A stretch of DNA of 64,000 nt. It comes from Rhinopithecus roxellana. Lineage: Eukaryota > Chordata > Mammalia > Primates > Cercopithecidae. The position numbers and the translations under genes were made by a program. The DNA lies in NCBI RefSeq assembly GCF_007565055.1, contig NC_044561.1:29715483-29779482 (forward strand), read 5' to 3'. The first letter of the stretch is position 1. The number at the start of each line of letters is the position of its first letter. Shown here in pieces: positions 10,540 to 21,826 of this stretch. The notes below the pieces were generated by a model. It saw nothing but the letters and a program-made list of their open reading frames with translations, was not told where the DNA came from and ran no database searches.

Positions 10540-11690
10540 TAAGGATGTCAAGAAAATGAGAAAATAAGCCACAGAATGGGAGACAATATTTGCAAAGACA
10601 CAACTGATAAAGGGCTGTTATCCAAAATACACAAAAGTTTCTTAAAATTCAACAATAAGAAATGAATGACTAGTTTCAAAAGTAGACAAAAAACCTGAAC
10701 AAACACCTCATTGAAGAATATGAACAGACGGCAAATAGGCATATGAAAAGATGCTCAACATCATATTTCATTAGGGAATTGCAGATTAAAACTATAACGA
10801 GGTATTAGCAAAAACCTACTAGAATGGTCATTGACAATGCCAAACGCTGACAAGGATGTAGAGCAACAGGAACTCTCATCTACCAGATGGTGAGAATGCC
10901 AAATTGTGGTTCTTTGAAAGACAATTTGGTGGTATCTTACAAAACTAACATACTCTCATAACACAACCCAGCAATAACACTCTATCATTTGCATAAAGGA
11001 ACTGAAAATATATGTCCACACAAAAACTTGCACACGAATGTTTATAGCAGATTTATTCATAATTGTTAAAACTTGGAAGCCAACCAGATGTCCTTCATCC
11101 TTCAGTAGGTGAATTGATAAATAAACTGTTGTACATTTAGACAACGAAATACTATCCAGCACTTAAAAGAAATGAGCTGTCAAGAACTTAAAAGAAATGA
11201 GCTGTCCAGTCCTGAAAAGACCTGGAGAAGCTGAAATGCAAATTACTGAGTGAAAGCAACTAATCTGAAAAGGCTATATACTGTATCATTCCAACTCCGT
11301 GACAGTCTGGAAAAGGCAAAACTATAAAGACAGTTAAGAGTTCATTAGTTGAGGGGAGGGAAGAATGAAGAGATGGAGCACAGAGGAGATTTAGGGCAGT
11401 GAAACTATTCTGTATATTTAGTGGTGGCTACATGTTATTAAATATTTTTCAAAATCCATAGATTGCACAACACCATGAATAAACCCTAATGTAAATTGTG
11501 GAATTTAGGTGACGATGTGTCAATATAGGTTCATCAATTGTAACAAATGTACCACCCTGGTGGGGGATATTTATAATGGGGGTGCATGGGTGAGGGGAGG
11601 GTATGTATAGGAATTCTGTGCTCTGCTCAGTGTTTTTGTGAATGTAAAACTGCTTTAAAAATAAATTCTATTAAGTGATTTATATATGCT
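10540..11690 (+). mobile_element. L1M (L1MC/L1ME-type) 3' part
   Basis: ORF2 3' remnants ('acagaatgggagacaatatt', 'aggcatatgaaaagatgctc', 'catgtttatagcag'-like text) are followed by the characteristic old-L1 3' UTR 'gtgtcaatataggttcatca', 'acaaatgtaccaccctggtg' and 'ataatgggggtgcatgggtg'. It ends in 'ctgctttaaaaataaattct'. The reading frame is destroyed. A 25-bp tandem duplication lies at 11161-11210. Confidence 0.85.
11161..11210. repeat. 25-bp tandem duplication inside L1M
   Basis: Two adjacent units (11161-11185 and 11186-11210) share their first 21 bases, 'acttaaaagaaatgagctgtc' in shortened form, and diverge at the last four. Confidence 0.85.
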
Positions 11691-11764
11691 CCCCAATAAA
11701 TTAATAAAATAACTGTAGTTTTTTAAAGAAAGGATAAATCTAAAAGTAAGACTATATGACAGGT

Positions 11765-12070
11765 GGTTTTGTTTGTTTGTTTGTTTGTTTTAGATGGAGT
11801 CTCGCGCTGTTTCCCAGGCTGGAGAGGGCAGTGGTGCCATCTTGGCTCACGGCAGCTTCCGCCTCCCGGGTTCAAGCGATTCTCTTGCCTCAGTCTCCCG
11901 AATAGCTGGGACTACAGGCGCACGCCACCATGCCCAGCTAATTTCTGTCTTTTTAGTAGAGAAGGGGTTTCACTATGTTGGACAGGCTAGTCTCAAACTC
12001 CTGACCTCATGATCCACCTGCCTCGGCCTCCCGAAATTCTGAGGTTACAGGCGTGAGCCACCTCGTTTGG
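11765..12070 (-). mobile_element. AluS-like element, antisense, with 12-bp TSD
   Basis: A full Alu in reverse: a (GTTT)n-modified poly(A) tail at 11768-11791, then 'agatggagtctcgcgctg', 'gcctcccgggttcaagcga', 'gtagagaaggggtttcacta', ending 'gcgtgagccacctcgtttgg'. The 12-bp duplication TATATGACAGGT flanks it exactly at 11753-11764 and 12073-12084. Confidence 0.93.
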
Positions 12071-12084
12071 CATATATGACAGGT

Positions 12085-12744
12085 TTTATAGAGTCTATAA
12101 AATATAACACAAAGCAGTGATTTACAAACTCACTTTTAGCCATAGAAATCTAACTTCTGACAAAATAGTACCAACAAGTTCATAGTGTTAAATGGAAAAA
12201 GCTGAGCTGCTGTCAATTAAATTTATATTTTCTGAAAATAGAGCTTCCCAGTGCAATGTTACAATGTTTCTAGCTGCTTACTATTTCTAGGGATTAAAAG
12301 AGGACACTTTGCAAAACACTGAAAAAAAAATCTTCAAGTTATAGCTGAACCTACTTTTATTAATTTGCTAGAAGTATTCAAATTTAGCCAGACTAGCTAA
12401 TTTAAAAATAAAAGTTGCTTTATGTGTAAATGTTTAATAGGGTTATTTTTAAAAAGCTGATTTAAAAAATTGTTTGGCCAAATTCAACAAAGTTTCCAAG
12501 CCAAATTTTCTGAGTATTAATGTCTTCACCCTAATGTAAAATAAAAGATGACTTTGGAAAGTTATAATGAGTCATAACATCTTATATTTGTATGAGGCCT
12601 TATAATGTACAATGAGCTTTTTAAGTGTTTTCTTTCTTCTCTTAAAAACTACCATGTGAAGCGGTCATTAAAATAATTCCTGTTAAATTGCTAACTCAAA
12701 AATTGTGAAAGGACAACGAAGTATACAGAATTTATTCCGTGTTA
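12085..12744. other. Unassigned sequence
   Basis: No recognisable element or gene; AT-rich, with no long reading frame. Confidence 0.5.
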
Positions 12745-12803
12745 ATTGCCAATATCAGTTGTCTGTATGTACATGGGTTTATTTTGGGGGTCTGTCTTAT
12801 ATT

Positions 12804-13104
12804 TCTTTTTGTTTGTTTGTTTTTGAGACAGTGTCTCACTCTGTCACCCAGGCTAGAGTGCAGTGGCATGGTATCGGCTCACTGCAACCTCCACCTCTTG
12901 GATTCTAGGGATTCTCCTGCCTCAGCCTCCTGAATAGCTGACACTACAGGCATGCTCCACCATGCCCAGCTAGTTTTTGTATTTTAGGAAAGACGGAGTT
13001 TTGCCATGTTGGCCAGACTGGTCTCGAACTCCTGGCCTCAGGTAATTCACCCTCCTCTCTCTTCCAAGTGCTGGGATGACAGGTGTGAGCCACCACGCCT
13101 GGCC
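12804..13104 (-). mobile_element. AluS/J-like element, antisense, nested in L1
   Basis: Starts with a TTTGTTTG-type tail, then 'gagacagtgtctcactctgt', 'ggctcactgcaacctccacc', 'gccatgttggccagactggt' and ends 'gtgagccaccacgcctggcc'. L1 text resumes directly after 13104, so the Alu inserted after the L1. Confidence 0.92.
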
Positions 13105-13842
13105 TGTTTCAATTGGTTTATGTATCTTTGTTATGCCATCTGATACTGTTTTAATTATTGTATTTTTATAATATATTTTGAAATCAGAAATTGTGATGCC
13201 TCTAGCTTTGTTCTTTTTTTTCTCAAGATTGCTTTGGGTGTTTTGGGTCCTTTGTGGTTTTATATTAATTTCAGAAGTATTTTTCTTATTTCTATGAAAA
13301 CTGCCACTGGGATTTTATAGGTATTGCATTAAATCTGTAGACCACTTTGGGTAATGTGGACATTTTAATAATATTGTTACCCAATTCATAAACATCAGAA
13401 ATTTTTCCATTTATTTTGTCTTCTTTAATTTCTTTCATAAATGCTTTGTTGCTTTCAATGTACAAGTCTTCTTAAATTTATTCTCATGTTATTCTTTTTG
13501 ATACTATCACAAATAGAATTATTTTCTTAATTTCCATTTTAGATAGTTTGTTGTCAGTGGATATAAACACAACTGACTTTTGTATGTTGATTTTGTATCC
13601 TGAACCTTTATTGAAGTTTTTGATTTTCTTGCAACAGCTTTTCTGTGAAGTCTTTAGGGTTTTCTATGCATAGATCATGCCATTTGTAAGGATAATTTTA
13701 CTTCTTCCTTTCTGATTTGTATGATTTTTATTTCTTTTTCTTGTCTAATTATTCTGTCTAGAACTTCAAGTAGCATTTTATATATAAATGGCCAGAATGA
13801 GCATCCTTGACTTGTTCTTGATCTTAGAGGAAAACCTTTCCG

Positions 13843-13866
13843 TTTTTTTTTTTTTTTTTTTTTTTT
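13843..13866. repeat. Poly-T tract (24 T) in antisense L1
   Basis: An uninterrupted run of 24 T, followed by G and eight more T, occupies the place where L1 normally has about five T. It is a homopolymer expansion, not an Alu tail, because L1 sequence continues on both sides. Confidence 0.9.
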
Positions 13867-13969
13867 GTTTTTTTTACAATTGAGTATGTTAGCTTTGGGA
13901 TTTTCATATGTGGCCAGCATTGTATTGTGGTAAATTCCTTCTATACCTAGTCTTTTGGGAGTTGTCATA

Positions 13970-15285
13970 TTGTGGCAAGAATATGCAATGGGGAAAGCAG
14001 TCTCTTCAACAAACAATGTTGGAAGAACTGGATAGCCACATGAAAAAGAATAACATCAGACCCTTGATTTATACTATATATGAAAATCAACTCAAAATGG
14101 ATTAAAGACTAACCTAAGACCTGAAACTTAAAACATGTAGAAGAAAACATAGGAGAAAAGCTTCGTGACATCATTGGTCTTGGCTACGATACCTTTGATA
14201 TGATACCAAAAGCACAAGCAAAAAAAGCATAATAGACAAGCAGTACTACATCAAACTAAAGAGTTTCTTCACAGCAAGGGAAATAATCAACAGCATTGAA
14301 AGGCAGCTTACGGAGTCAGAGGCAATATTTGCAAATCATATATATGTTAAGGGATTAATAATCACAATATATATAACCTAATAACTAAATTTAAAAAACC
14401 CAAATAGCTCAATTATAAATGGGCAAAAGACCTTAATAGGCATTTCTCCAGAGAAGAGATATAAATGACGAACAGGTACATGAAAAGACGCTCAACATAC
14501 TAATTATCAGGGGAATGCAAATCAAAACCACAATGAGACACTATCTCATACCTATTATGATGGCTATTATTAAAAAGACAACCATTGATGAGGACATGGA
14601 GAAATTGGAACCTCTGTACACTGTTGGTGGAAATGTAAAATGGTGCAGCCACTATGGATAATGGTATGAACATTCCTCAAAATATTAAAATGTAAAGCTA
14701 CCATATGATTCGGCCATCACACTTCTGGGCATCTATTTAAAATAATTGAAATAGATGGAATTGTTTCATTTAATTCAAATAATTGTAACATAGGAGATAT
14801 TTGCACTCCTATCTTTGTTGCAGCATTATTCAAAATAGCCAAGATACGAAAACTACCTAAATGTTTATTGACTGATCAATAAATAAGAACATGTAGTATA
14901 TACATACAATGGAATATTTTTCAGCCTTAAAAAGGAAGGAAATCCTGGCATATACAACAATATAGATGAATCTGGAAGACATTATGCTAAGTGAAATAAG
15001 CCAATAAGTGTGATTCTACTTACATGAGGTATTTAAAACAGCAAACTTACAGAAGCAGAAAGTAGAATGGTGGTTGCCAGGGGCCGAAGAAAGGGAGAAC
15101 TGGGAAATTGCTACTCGACGGGTATGAAGTATCAGTAATGCAAGAAGAATAAGCTCTGAGATCTGCTGTACAACATAATGCCTATATTTACCTATGCTGT
15201 GTTGTGCACTTAAAAATTTGTTAAGAGAGTGAATTTCATGCTAAGTGTTTTTACAGCAATAAAAATAAATAAATTACAGGTCTTC
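13970..15285 (+). mobile_element. Sense 3' segment of the same L1, with 3' UTR
   Basis: Reads 'caatggggaaagcagtctct', 'tggattaaagactaacctaa', 'caatgagacactatctcata', 'cattattcaaaatagccaag', 'gtggttgccaggggccgaag' and ends with 'gtgttttt acagcaataaaa'-like L1MA/L1MB 3' sequence. ORF2 is broken by many stops. With 12745-13969 it forms one 5'-inverted insertion. Confidence 0.9.
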
Positions 15286-16038
15286 CAGGAAAAGAAAACA
15301 ATGTAGAAACCAAAAATACAAAGTTGTTTCCAAATAAATTCAAGACATGAGTTGGTTCTAGAGAAAAAGGTGAATGAGGTTTTTAGTTATGAGAACAATC
15401 TCATCATTTCATTGACTGAAAGATCAGGTGTATAATTAGAGAACCAGAGCACACTCAGGTTGCTTGTGACTATCATGAATACATTTCAGTGAAGACAAGG
15501 ACACTGAGGACGTGGAATTCACTGCTCATTAAATGCCCAAAACTGATTTGTGGAAATATCTAACTCCATAGAAAACTAAAAGGAAACATTTTTACAATCA
15601 CAAAAGAATCCTGTTATGTAAGAGAGCAAGATAATAAATGCTTTTGTGTAAATTATTGTGGAAATAGGAGAGCGAATAAAAGAGATATGCTTTCATAAGT
15701 ATTAGTGGTATGGATTCTTGGAGAGGTGATGACATGTAACTTAAGAATAGTTATCAGTGATTCTCCAAATCCTATTGCCATATATGACACCTATTGTATA
15801 AACACTTTTAGATGCTGGAATTATGCTCCTGGCAATAGCTGTGGAGGTGAAGGTTTAGGAGACCATCCTAAACCTTCCAAATCCTATTACCATACATGGG
15901 ACCTATTGCATAAACACCTTTAATGGTGGAACTATGTCCTTGGCTGTAGCTGTAGAGTGAAGGTTTAGGAAACCATAAGAATGGCTGTAGTTCTGACCAT
16001 GGCTGGTTACTGCTATGGATCTAACAAAAGCTGTAGTT
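15286..16038. other. Unique sequence with a diverged tandem duplication
   Basis: No repeat family recognised. It contains a roughly 100-bp tandem duplication at 15764-15976 (separate entry). The 72-codon frame at 15705-15923 runs through it and has no other support. Confidence 0.5.
15764..15976. repeat. Diverged tandem duplication, period about 112 bp
   Basis: Unit 1 (15764-15866) and unit 2 (15876-15976) share, in order, 'tccaaatcctatt', 'acctattg' followed by 'ataaacac', 'gctgt' segments, 'gtgaaggtttagga' and 'accat'. Units differ at a number of sites and by small indels, so the duplication is old. Confidence 0.85.
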
Positions 16039-16048
16039 GTAGCTGATC

Positions 16049-16362
16049 TTTTTTTTTTTTTTTTTTTTGAGACGGTGTCTCGCTCCATCGCCCAGGCTAG
16101 AGTGCAGTGGCCGGATCTCAGCTCACTGCAAGCTCCGCCTCCCGGGTTCACGCCATTCTCCTGCCTCAGCCTCCCGAGTAGCTGGAACTACAGGCGCCCG
16201 CCACCTCGCCCGGCTAGATTTTTGTATTTTTTTTTTTTTTTTTAGTAGAGATGGGGGTTTCACCGTGTTAGCCAGGATGGTCTCGATCTCCTGACCTCGT
16301 GATCCGCCCGTCTCGGCCTCCCAAAGTGCTGGGATTACAGGCTTGAGCCACCGCGCCCAGCC
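16049..16362 (-). mobile_element. Young AluY (Old World monkey AluYR type), antisense
   Basis: A full, little-diverged Alu in reverse. It shows 'gtggccggatctcagctcac', 'gccacctcgcccggctaga' and 'caggcttgagccaccgcgcc', which I recognise as AluYR-lineage states. The middle A-rich linker is expanded to a T18-like run near 16229. Flanking duplication: GTAGCTGATC at 16039-16048 and GTAGCTGACC at 16363-16372. Confidence 0.93.
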
Positions 16363-16372
16363 GTAGCTGACC

Positions 16373-17734
16373 TTTTTAAAAAGACAACTATATGCTTATT
16401 ATTACTGAATACTTCAAGAATACACAAAATGTGAAGACCTCCCTGCTGGCTGAAACAAAGAGAAGAACTTAGCACAATTAATAGAAACAGAGCAAATGCT
16501 TGTTTCCAAATCTTTTCAGCTTTTTGTATCATGCTACAGCATTTCTAGTACTCTTCCCTTTACCTCATTTCAGTTTTTATTCTAAATTGGATCATGGGAA
16601 ATATTTTCTCATAATTAAATGTACTTAGTTTTATATGTAATTTAAAAATACTATCTGCTTCTTGTATGCACAAAAACGTACCTGCTTTAGGGCATGATAT
16701 GTTACCTTCTGGTATGATTTTTTCTATAATATTTCTGATTGAGACCAGAAAAATATATGTTGCCATATTCAAGACTGTAAGTCTCTCTTTGTAGCCAAAA
16801 AGTTAGCAAAATTTTATTAAAATTATGCTGGCCATTTTTCTTTTCTTTTCATTTTTTAAAAATTTCAAATAAACTGCTCTCAGGCTCCCTTGATAGTATA
16901 AACTAGAAACTTGCTTTATCCTGTGAAGATCTCTTTTTCATATAATTCACCCTAAAGTGCAAGCCATGAGCCAAGTTTTGTTGTGTTCTGGTTTCCTGTA
17001 TCTATTCCATGCATTTTGATGCAGATATAATTACCTGTGGAGACCTGACACTACAACTGGATGACAGGGAGATGCAGCACTTTTGGAAGTTGATTCACAA
17101 TAAAAGACTGTGTCCCTGTGAGTATTTTCAGGAGAAACAGATATGCTAAATTTAAAGGGAAAAATTTTCTCCAAAAGTATGTATAAATAGTTTTGGTGTT
17201 CTTGAATGACATACCTGGAAGAAATTCCACATATAACTTTGTCCCTAATACCGCTATAACAATATAGCAGCATTGATAAGTATGTGCTGAGACTTTGGGG
17301 GGCCCCATGTTTCTCCTAGGCTGCTAGTTTTATAGGTCAAAATTATTCTTATAATAATATTAGGACATTTTTGCTTTACTTACTCTCATTCTCTCATGAG
17401 TATGTAATTTAGTTTTTCAGAAGGTACATGAAATATGATAACATCCTTTTCCTGAAGGCCAACGTGTTTTCCAGAATTTTCTAAGGCAGTCAGTTTAGCA
17501 TATAAATTTGTGCATTTTGAATAAATATTTCAGTTTGTTTTAAGTACTTCTGTGCTTTTAAGCAGTGGTCTTTATCAATACTTGCTGCAATTTCTGCTTA
17601 TCATGATACTGAAGCAGGATATTTCCCTGGCTGCTTTGCAGGTTGGAACTGAAGTACAGGGGTGCTGGAAATAGCCTGACCCTTTGGTGCTGGTAAGGAT
17701 GAATTCCATTCATTCAGACCCGCTGTGCTTCACA
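16373..17734. other. Unassigned sequence
   Basis: About 1.36 kb without a recognisable repeat or gene. Two overlapping minus-strand frames of 80-85 codons near 17031-17308 have no visible domain or start context and are probably chance. Confidence 0.5.
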
Positions 17735-18404
17735 CCTCATGGGAAAGGGGATGCAGGTGATTGGGTGCAGGACTTGAAGTGAGCGCTTTTGGGCGTTGGC
17801 GGGAGCAAAACTGCCCATGATCCCTGAAGCCCCAGAAGGAGTATTATAATGCCCTTTTAGCTCTGCTGTCTACAGACGGTTTAAGTGTTAACAGCTCAGT
17901 GGAGTGTCAGTGTGACAGCCTTTTGCACCCACACCCAAGTTCTTGTCTGGTGTTCAGGAGGAATGAGGTCACGTGAACCAACTGAAGATGGTAAATGCAG
18001 GGGATTTTATTGCTGATGAAAGTGGCTCTCTGCAGGAAGAGGAGCTGAAAAGGGGACAGAGAGGGAAGGTAATCTTCCCCTGAAGTCTGCCCAACCCCTG
18101 GTTGGAGTCCTCTGCAAAGCTACACCATCAAGCCATCCCTCTGAAGTCAAGTCACTCCTCTCTGACATCCAATCACAGTCTCTAACATCCAGCTGCTTCT
18201 CCTCTCTGCTGGGGTATATAAGGGTACAAGATAGGGAGTGCAGCAGGCCATGGGTGGTTTGGTTTTGGAAAATGCAGTGTTTAAGCAGGAAAACAGGTAT
18301 GTAAGTTCTCACTTTGGGCTGCAGTTCCAGGCTTAAGAGTGGAGCACTCCCTGGGAACCTGCACTCTTCTGCTGAGAATGTCCCTGCCTCCTTTCCCTAT
18401 CAAT
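17735..18404 (-). mobile_element. Solo ERV LTR, family not named, copy 1
   Basis: On the minus strand this reads as an LTR: it starts near 18404 (TGATAGGG...), has a TATA box at 18222-18211 (CTTATATACCCC) and a poly(A) signal AATAAA at 18011-18006. It shares its block order with 32477-33117: 'ctcagtggag', 'gtgtcagtgtgacagcctttt'-like, 'aggtcacgtgaac', 'gggattttattg', 'gctgaaaaggggac'. No internal retroviral sequence flanks it. I judge it an ERV1-class solo LTR. Confidence 0.7.
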
Positions 18405-18471
18405 ACTGATAGATGCAGAAACATTTTATAAAATTCAGCAATTTTCTGAATTTTAGGTGGAGAAGGAAACT

Positions 18472-18856
18472 GTGTTAGCTTTCTAGAACTTCTGGAACAA
18501 ATTACTGCAAACTTGTTGGTTTAAAACAACAGAAAGTTATTCTCTCACAGTTCTGAATAATGAAATCAAGGTGTCAGAAAGACCACACTCCCCCTGAAAA
18601 CTTTAAGGGAGAACCTTTTCTTCCCTCTTTCAGCTTCTAATGGCCCCTAGTATTTCTTGGCTTGTGGCAGCATCACTTCAGTCTGGTTTTACATGGTCTT
18701 CTTCCTTGTGTCTCTGTGTCTCCTTTCCATCTCTCTCATCATTGTATTTAGATCCTATGTGAATCCAGGAAGATCTCATGATGAGATCCTTACTTTAATT
18801 ATATCTGAGGTTTTCAATGAACATATTGTGGACAGGCACAATTTAACCCATGACAC
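18472..18856 (-). mobile_element. MLT1-type solo LTR, antisense
   Basis: Reverse-complement MLT1 text: 'tgtgttagctttctagaact', 'ggtttaaaacaacagaaagt', 'tctctcacagttctgaataa', 'gtttttcttgg'-like 'tatttcttggcttgtggcag', and the end 'cacaatttaacccatgacac'. The 70-codon frame at 18657-18869 falls inside and is not a gene. Confidence 0.7.
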
Positions 18857-18917
18857 TGCCTTAACTTGACAAGAGATAACTGCCAAAAACCCAAACGAAA
18901 CTTCATTCTTCATTGGG

Positions 18918-19335
18918 TGTATTAGTTAAGATTCCTCCAGAGAAACAGAACACATAGACGCACAGGATATATAGATATAGAGCCAGAGATACATGCAGAG
19001 AGTTTCATTTTAAGGAATTGCCTCACATGGTTCTGTGGGCTGGCAATCTGAGATGTGTAAGGTTGGAGAGTAGGCTAGAAATTCTTGCCGGCATTGATGT
19101 TGCAGTCTTGTGTCTGAAGGCGGCCCATGAGCAGAAGTCCTTCCTCTACGGGGGGCCTCAGTCTTTTCTCTTAAGGCCTTCAACTGACTGGGTGAGACCC
19201 GCCAAGGCTGTAGAGGGTAATCTGCTCTACTTAAAGTCTACTGATTTAAATGTTAATTATATCTAATAACACCTTCACAGCAACATCTAGAATGGTGTTT
19301 GACCAAGAAACAGACTACTATAACCTAGCCAAGTG
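18918..19335 (-). mobile_element. MLT2B-like ERVL solo LTR, antisense
   Basis: Opens with TGTATTAGTTAAGATTCCTC and 'agagaaacagaacacataga', then 'ttaaggaattgcctcacatg', 'gttgcagtcttgtgtctgaa', 'aaggccttcaactgactggg', 'actgatttaaatgttaatta' and 'ggtgtttgaccaagaaacag'. The order fits a reversed MLT2B LTR. Subfamily is uncertain. Confidence 0.65.
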
Positions 19336-19639
19336 GAGAAAATTAATCAAAACATAGGGCAAAGTTAGAAACTTTTGTTATAATTTGGGGCTTCATCATC
19401 ACTTCTATTCAGTAATGGCTTGTACATTGTAACCAGAACAATACCAAAACAATAACAAAAAAGAAATACGAAGCATAAAGATTAGACAAGGGAAATGAAA
19501 TTCATAAAGTATAGTTTATATGATTGTATTTATAAAAATAGCACAAATAAGCCTATATACAAGTTATAAGAAGTAGTACATATTAAGATGGATAGATATA
19601 AGTTTGATTTACAATAAGTTACTGTATGTCTATATGCCA
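19336..19639. other. Unassigned sequence
   Basis: AT-rich, with no recognisable family. Confidence 0.45.
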
Positions 19640-19780
19640 ATCACAATAAAAAACGTTTAAAAAATATTATTTACAACAACAAAAACATGACAATTTGGAA
19701 TAAATCTAATAAATGGGGCATACATCATTTTGCGGGACATTTTATTGAATGGCATTAATGACTTTACAATATCTAACGCT
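19640..19780 (+). mobile_element. Old L1 ORF2 crumb
   Basis: Resembles L1 ORF2 text around 'atttacaacaacaaaaacat' and 'aataaatctaataaatgggg'. Probably the same old L1 that resumes at 20235, split by the Alu monomers. Confidence 0.45.
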
Positions 19781-20110
19781 GCTGGGCATGGTGGTGCACA
19801 ACTGTAATCCCAGCAATTTGGGAGGCTGAGGGAGGACAATCGCTTGAACCTGAGAGGTGGAGGTTGCAGTAAGCCAAGATCGTGCTACTGCACTCCAGCC
19901 TGAGTGACAGAGGGAGACACCGTCAAAAAAAAAAAAAAAAAAAAAAGAAAAAAAAGAAAAAAATTAGCCACACATGGTGGCATGTACCTGTAGTCCCAGC
20001 TACTTGGTAGGTTGAAGTGGGAGATGCACTGGAGCTGGGGAGGTCATTGCTGCAGTGAGCTGGTATCACACCACTGCACTCCAGCTTGGGTGACAGAGTC
20101 AGACCTCTCT
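19781..20110 (+). mobile_element. Two Alu-derived right-monomer-like units in tandem
   Basis: Unit 1 (19781-19945) runs 'gctgggcatggtggtgcaca' to 'cactccagcctgagtgacag' with an A-rich tail. Unit 2 (about 19963-20110) runs 'attagccacacatggtggca' to 'cactccagcttgggtgacag'. Unit 1 lacks the usual left-monomer middle, so the element is either an internally deleted old AluJ or two free monomers. Confidence 0.75.
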
Positions 20111-20195
20111 CTCTCCCTACATAGATATAGATATATATATAAAAAATATATATGTGTATGTGTATGTATATATATGTATATATACATATATTAGG
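20110..20195. repeat. TA/TG-rich simple repeat
   Basis: A CT-rich run followed by ATAT and TGTATG repeats, at the end of the Alu unit. Probably a mutated Alu tail. Confidence 0.8.
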
Positions 20196-20234
20196 CATGA
20201 ATCCTTCAACAAGTTATTTGAACTCTCAGTGACT

Positions 20235-21110
20235 AAATTTTATGTATACAAAAATATATTTATATAACTCAAATTGGAGTTAATGTGAAAGTCATAAACT
20301 TAAGGCTGTCAGAAGAAAATATAGGAGGTTATCTCCATGAACTAAAGATTGAAAGAATTTTTTCAATCACAAAGGGCACTAGAACACAAAATAAATTGTT
20401 GATACATTTGACTTTACTAAAATTGAATTTTTTCCCCACCAATTATGGGGAAGTGAAAAAAAGCAAAAACACGTACCTATAAATTGGGAGAAATTACTGG
20501 TATCATATAGAAGTGACTTAGATCAAATATCTAGGAAAAATATACTAATGTGACACATAAACACATGTGTATATAACATATATATGTCTTAATATATATA
20601 TGTGTGTAGATGACACATAAAAACATGAAAGAATGAGCAAAAGATAGGAACAGATACTTTACAGAGGTGCAAACATGCAAGACAAATAAAGTTTTTAAAC
20701 TTTAAAACATTTTAAAAGATGCTCAAACTTATGCATAACAGAAACATCAAGAGCACAATGATATATATTTAAAACTAAAAAGATAATTCTAAGAGTTGTT
20801 GAGAAGGTAAAGCAATGAAAACTTCTATGTCATGTAGGTGGGAGTATAAATTGATACTACTGCTTTGGATCAAAATTTGGCATTGTTTCCTGAAACTAAA
20901 CCTGAACATACTTTAGGAAAACCTTCAATTCTCCCCCTGGGTAAACACCCAGGTGCTTAGAGACATGTGGAAGACCCTTTAGGGCACTGTTATTTGAAAC
21001 TGCAAAATAACACATCTCTTGTGGGCATACATAGAGGTCTTTGGATGAGGTCAGATCACATAGGCTAATTCAATGGTATGGTTAAAATTCTAGCTCATAG
21101 AGTGAGTGGT
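20235..21110 (+). mobile_element. Old L1M, ORF2 3' part
   Basis: Diverged sense L1: 'gtcagaagaaaatataggag', 'catttgactttactaaaatt', 'gaaagaatgagcaaaagata', 'taggtgggagtataaattga'. An embedded TA/TG-rich stretch occurs near 20565-20610. No open frame of L1 size remains. Confidence 0.6.
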
Positions 21111-21448
21111 GTGTTCATTATTATGCTTCAGAACTCATGTATAAATTATATATATTCCTTTATAGCATACATACTACTTATTTAAAAATAACAACAAAAC
21201 TTTATTTATCTTTGAGGATGGATCAATAGAAAAGAATCTGGAGACCGTGAATATTTGTTTGATGTTCCAGAATTTTCTTTTAATGAAAACCTAGTTCTAC
21301 TTAAAGGTGCAGTCAATATTTATTCAGGTTAGAACCTTGATTAGCCTCCTAAAGGTTTACAAGAAGATGCCAGTCCTACTATCCCCCCCCTGGGTTTATG
21401 TAACTTAGCAACAGGGAGACCCCAGAAATTCATGCTTCCTGTTATAAG
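21111..21448. other. Unassigned sequence
   Basis: No recognisable repeat or gene. Confidence 0.45.
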
Positions 21449-21826
21449 TGAATTGTATCTTCCTCCCCTAAACCTCCAATTCAGATGTTGAAACCCTCGT
21501 CCCTAATATGGCTGTATTTGGAGAAAGGGCCTTTAAGGAGGTAGGTAATGTCAAATTGGGTCATAATCCACAAGTGAGGCCCTGATGCAAAAGTATTGGT
21601 GGCCTTATAAGAAGAGGACGAGACACTAAGAGTGAAAAGGCCGTGTGAAGACACAACAAGAAAGTGGTCATCTCTAAGCCAGAGAGAGAGGCCTCACCGA
21701 AAACCTAGCTTGCTGGTACCTTGATCTTGGACTTCCAGCCTCCAGAAATGTAAGAAAATAAATTTCTGTTGTTTAAGCCACCTAGTCTGTGGTATTCTGT
21801 TACGGGAACTTGAGCTTGCTAATACA
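21449..21826 (+). mobile_element. MLT1 (B/C-type) solo LTR
   Basis: Sense LTR with 'ctgtatttggagaaagggcc', 'ggccttataagaagaggacg', 'gatcttggacttccagcctc', the poly(A) signal in 'aaaataaatttctgttgttt' and the end 'gagcttgctaataca'. No internal sequence is present. Confidence 0.85.

Larger units (their letters stand above)
12745..13969 (-). mobile_element. Inverted 5' segment of an L1 (twin-priming structure)
   Basis: The plus strand is reverse-complemented L1 ORF2: 'ctgtatgtacatgggtttat' before the nested Alu, then 'aatcagaaattgtgatgcct', 'tgaacctttattgaagtttt' and 'gagcatccttgacttgttc'. At about 13969 orientation flips to sense, and the sense part begins at the ORF2 position where this segment stops (near 'ccaagaatacacaatgggg' in L1 coordinates). 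An Alu (12804-13104) is nested in it. Confidence 0.88.

Noticed and set aside
18211..18222. TATA box as a host gene promoter
   Set aside because: It occupies the expected place inside a minus-strand LTR and no gene follows; an LTR promoter relic is the simpler reading.
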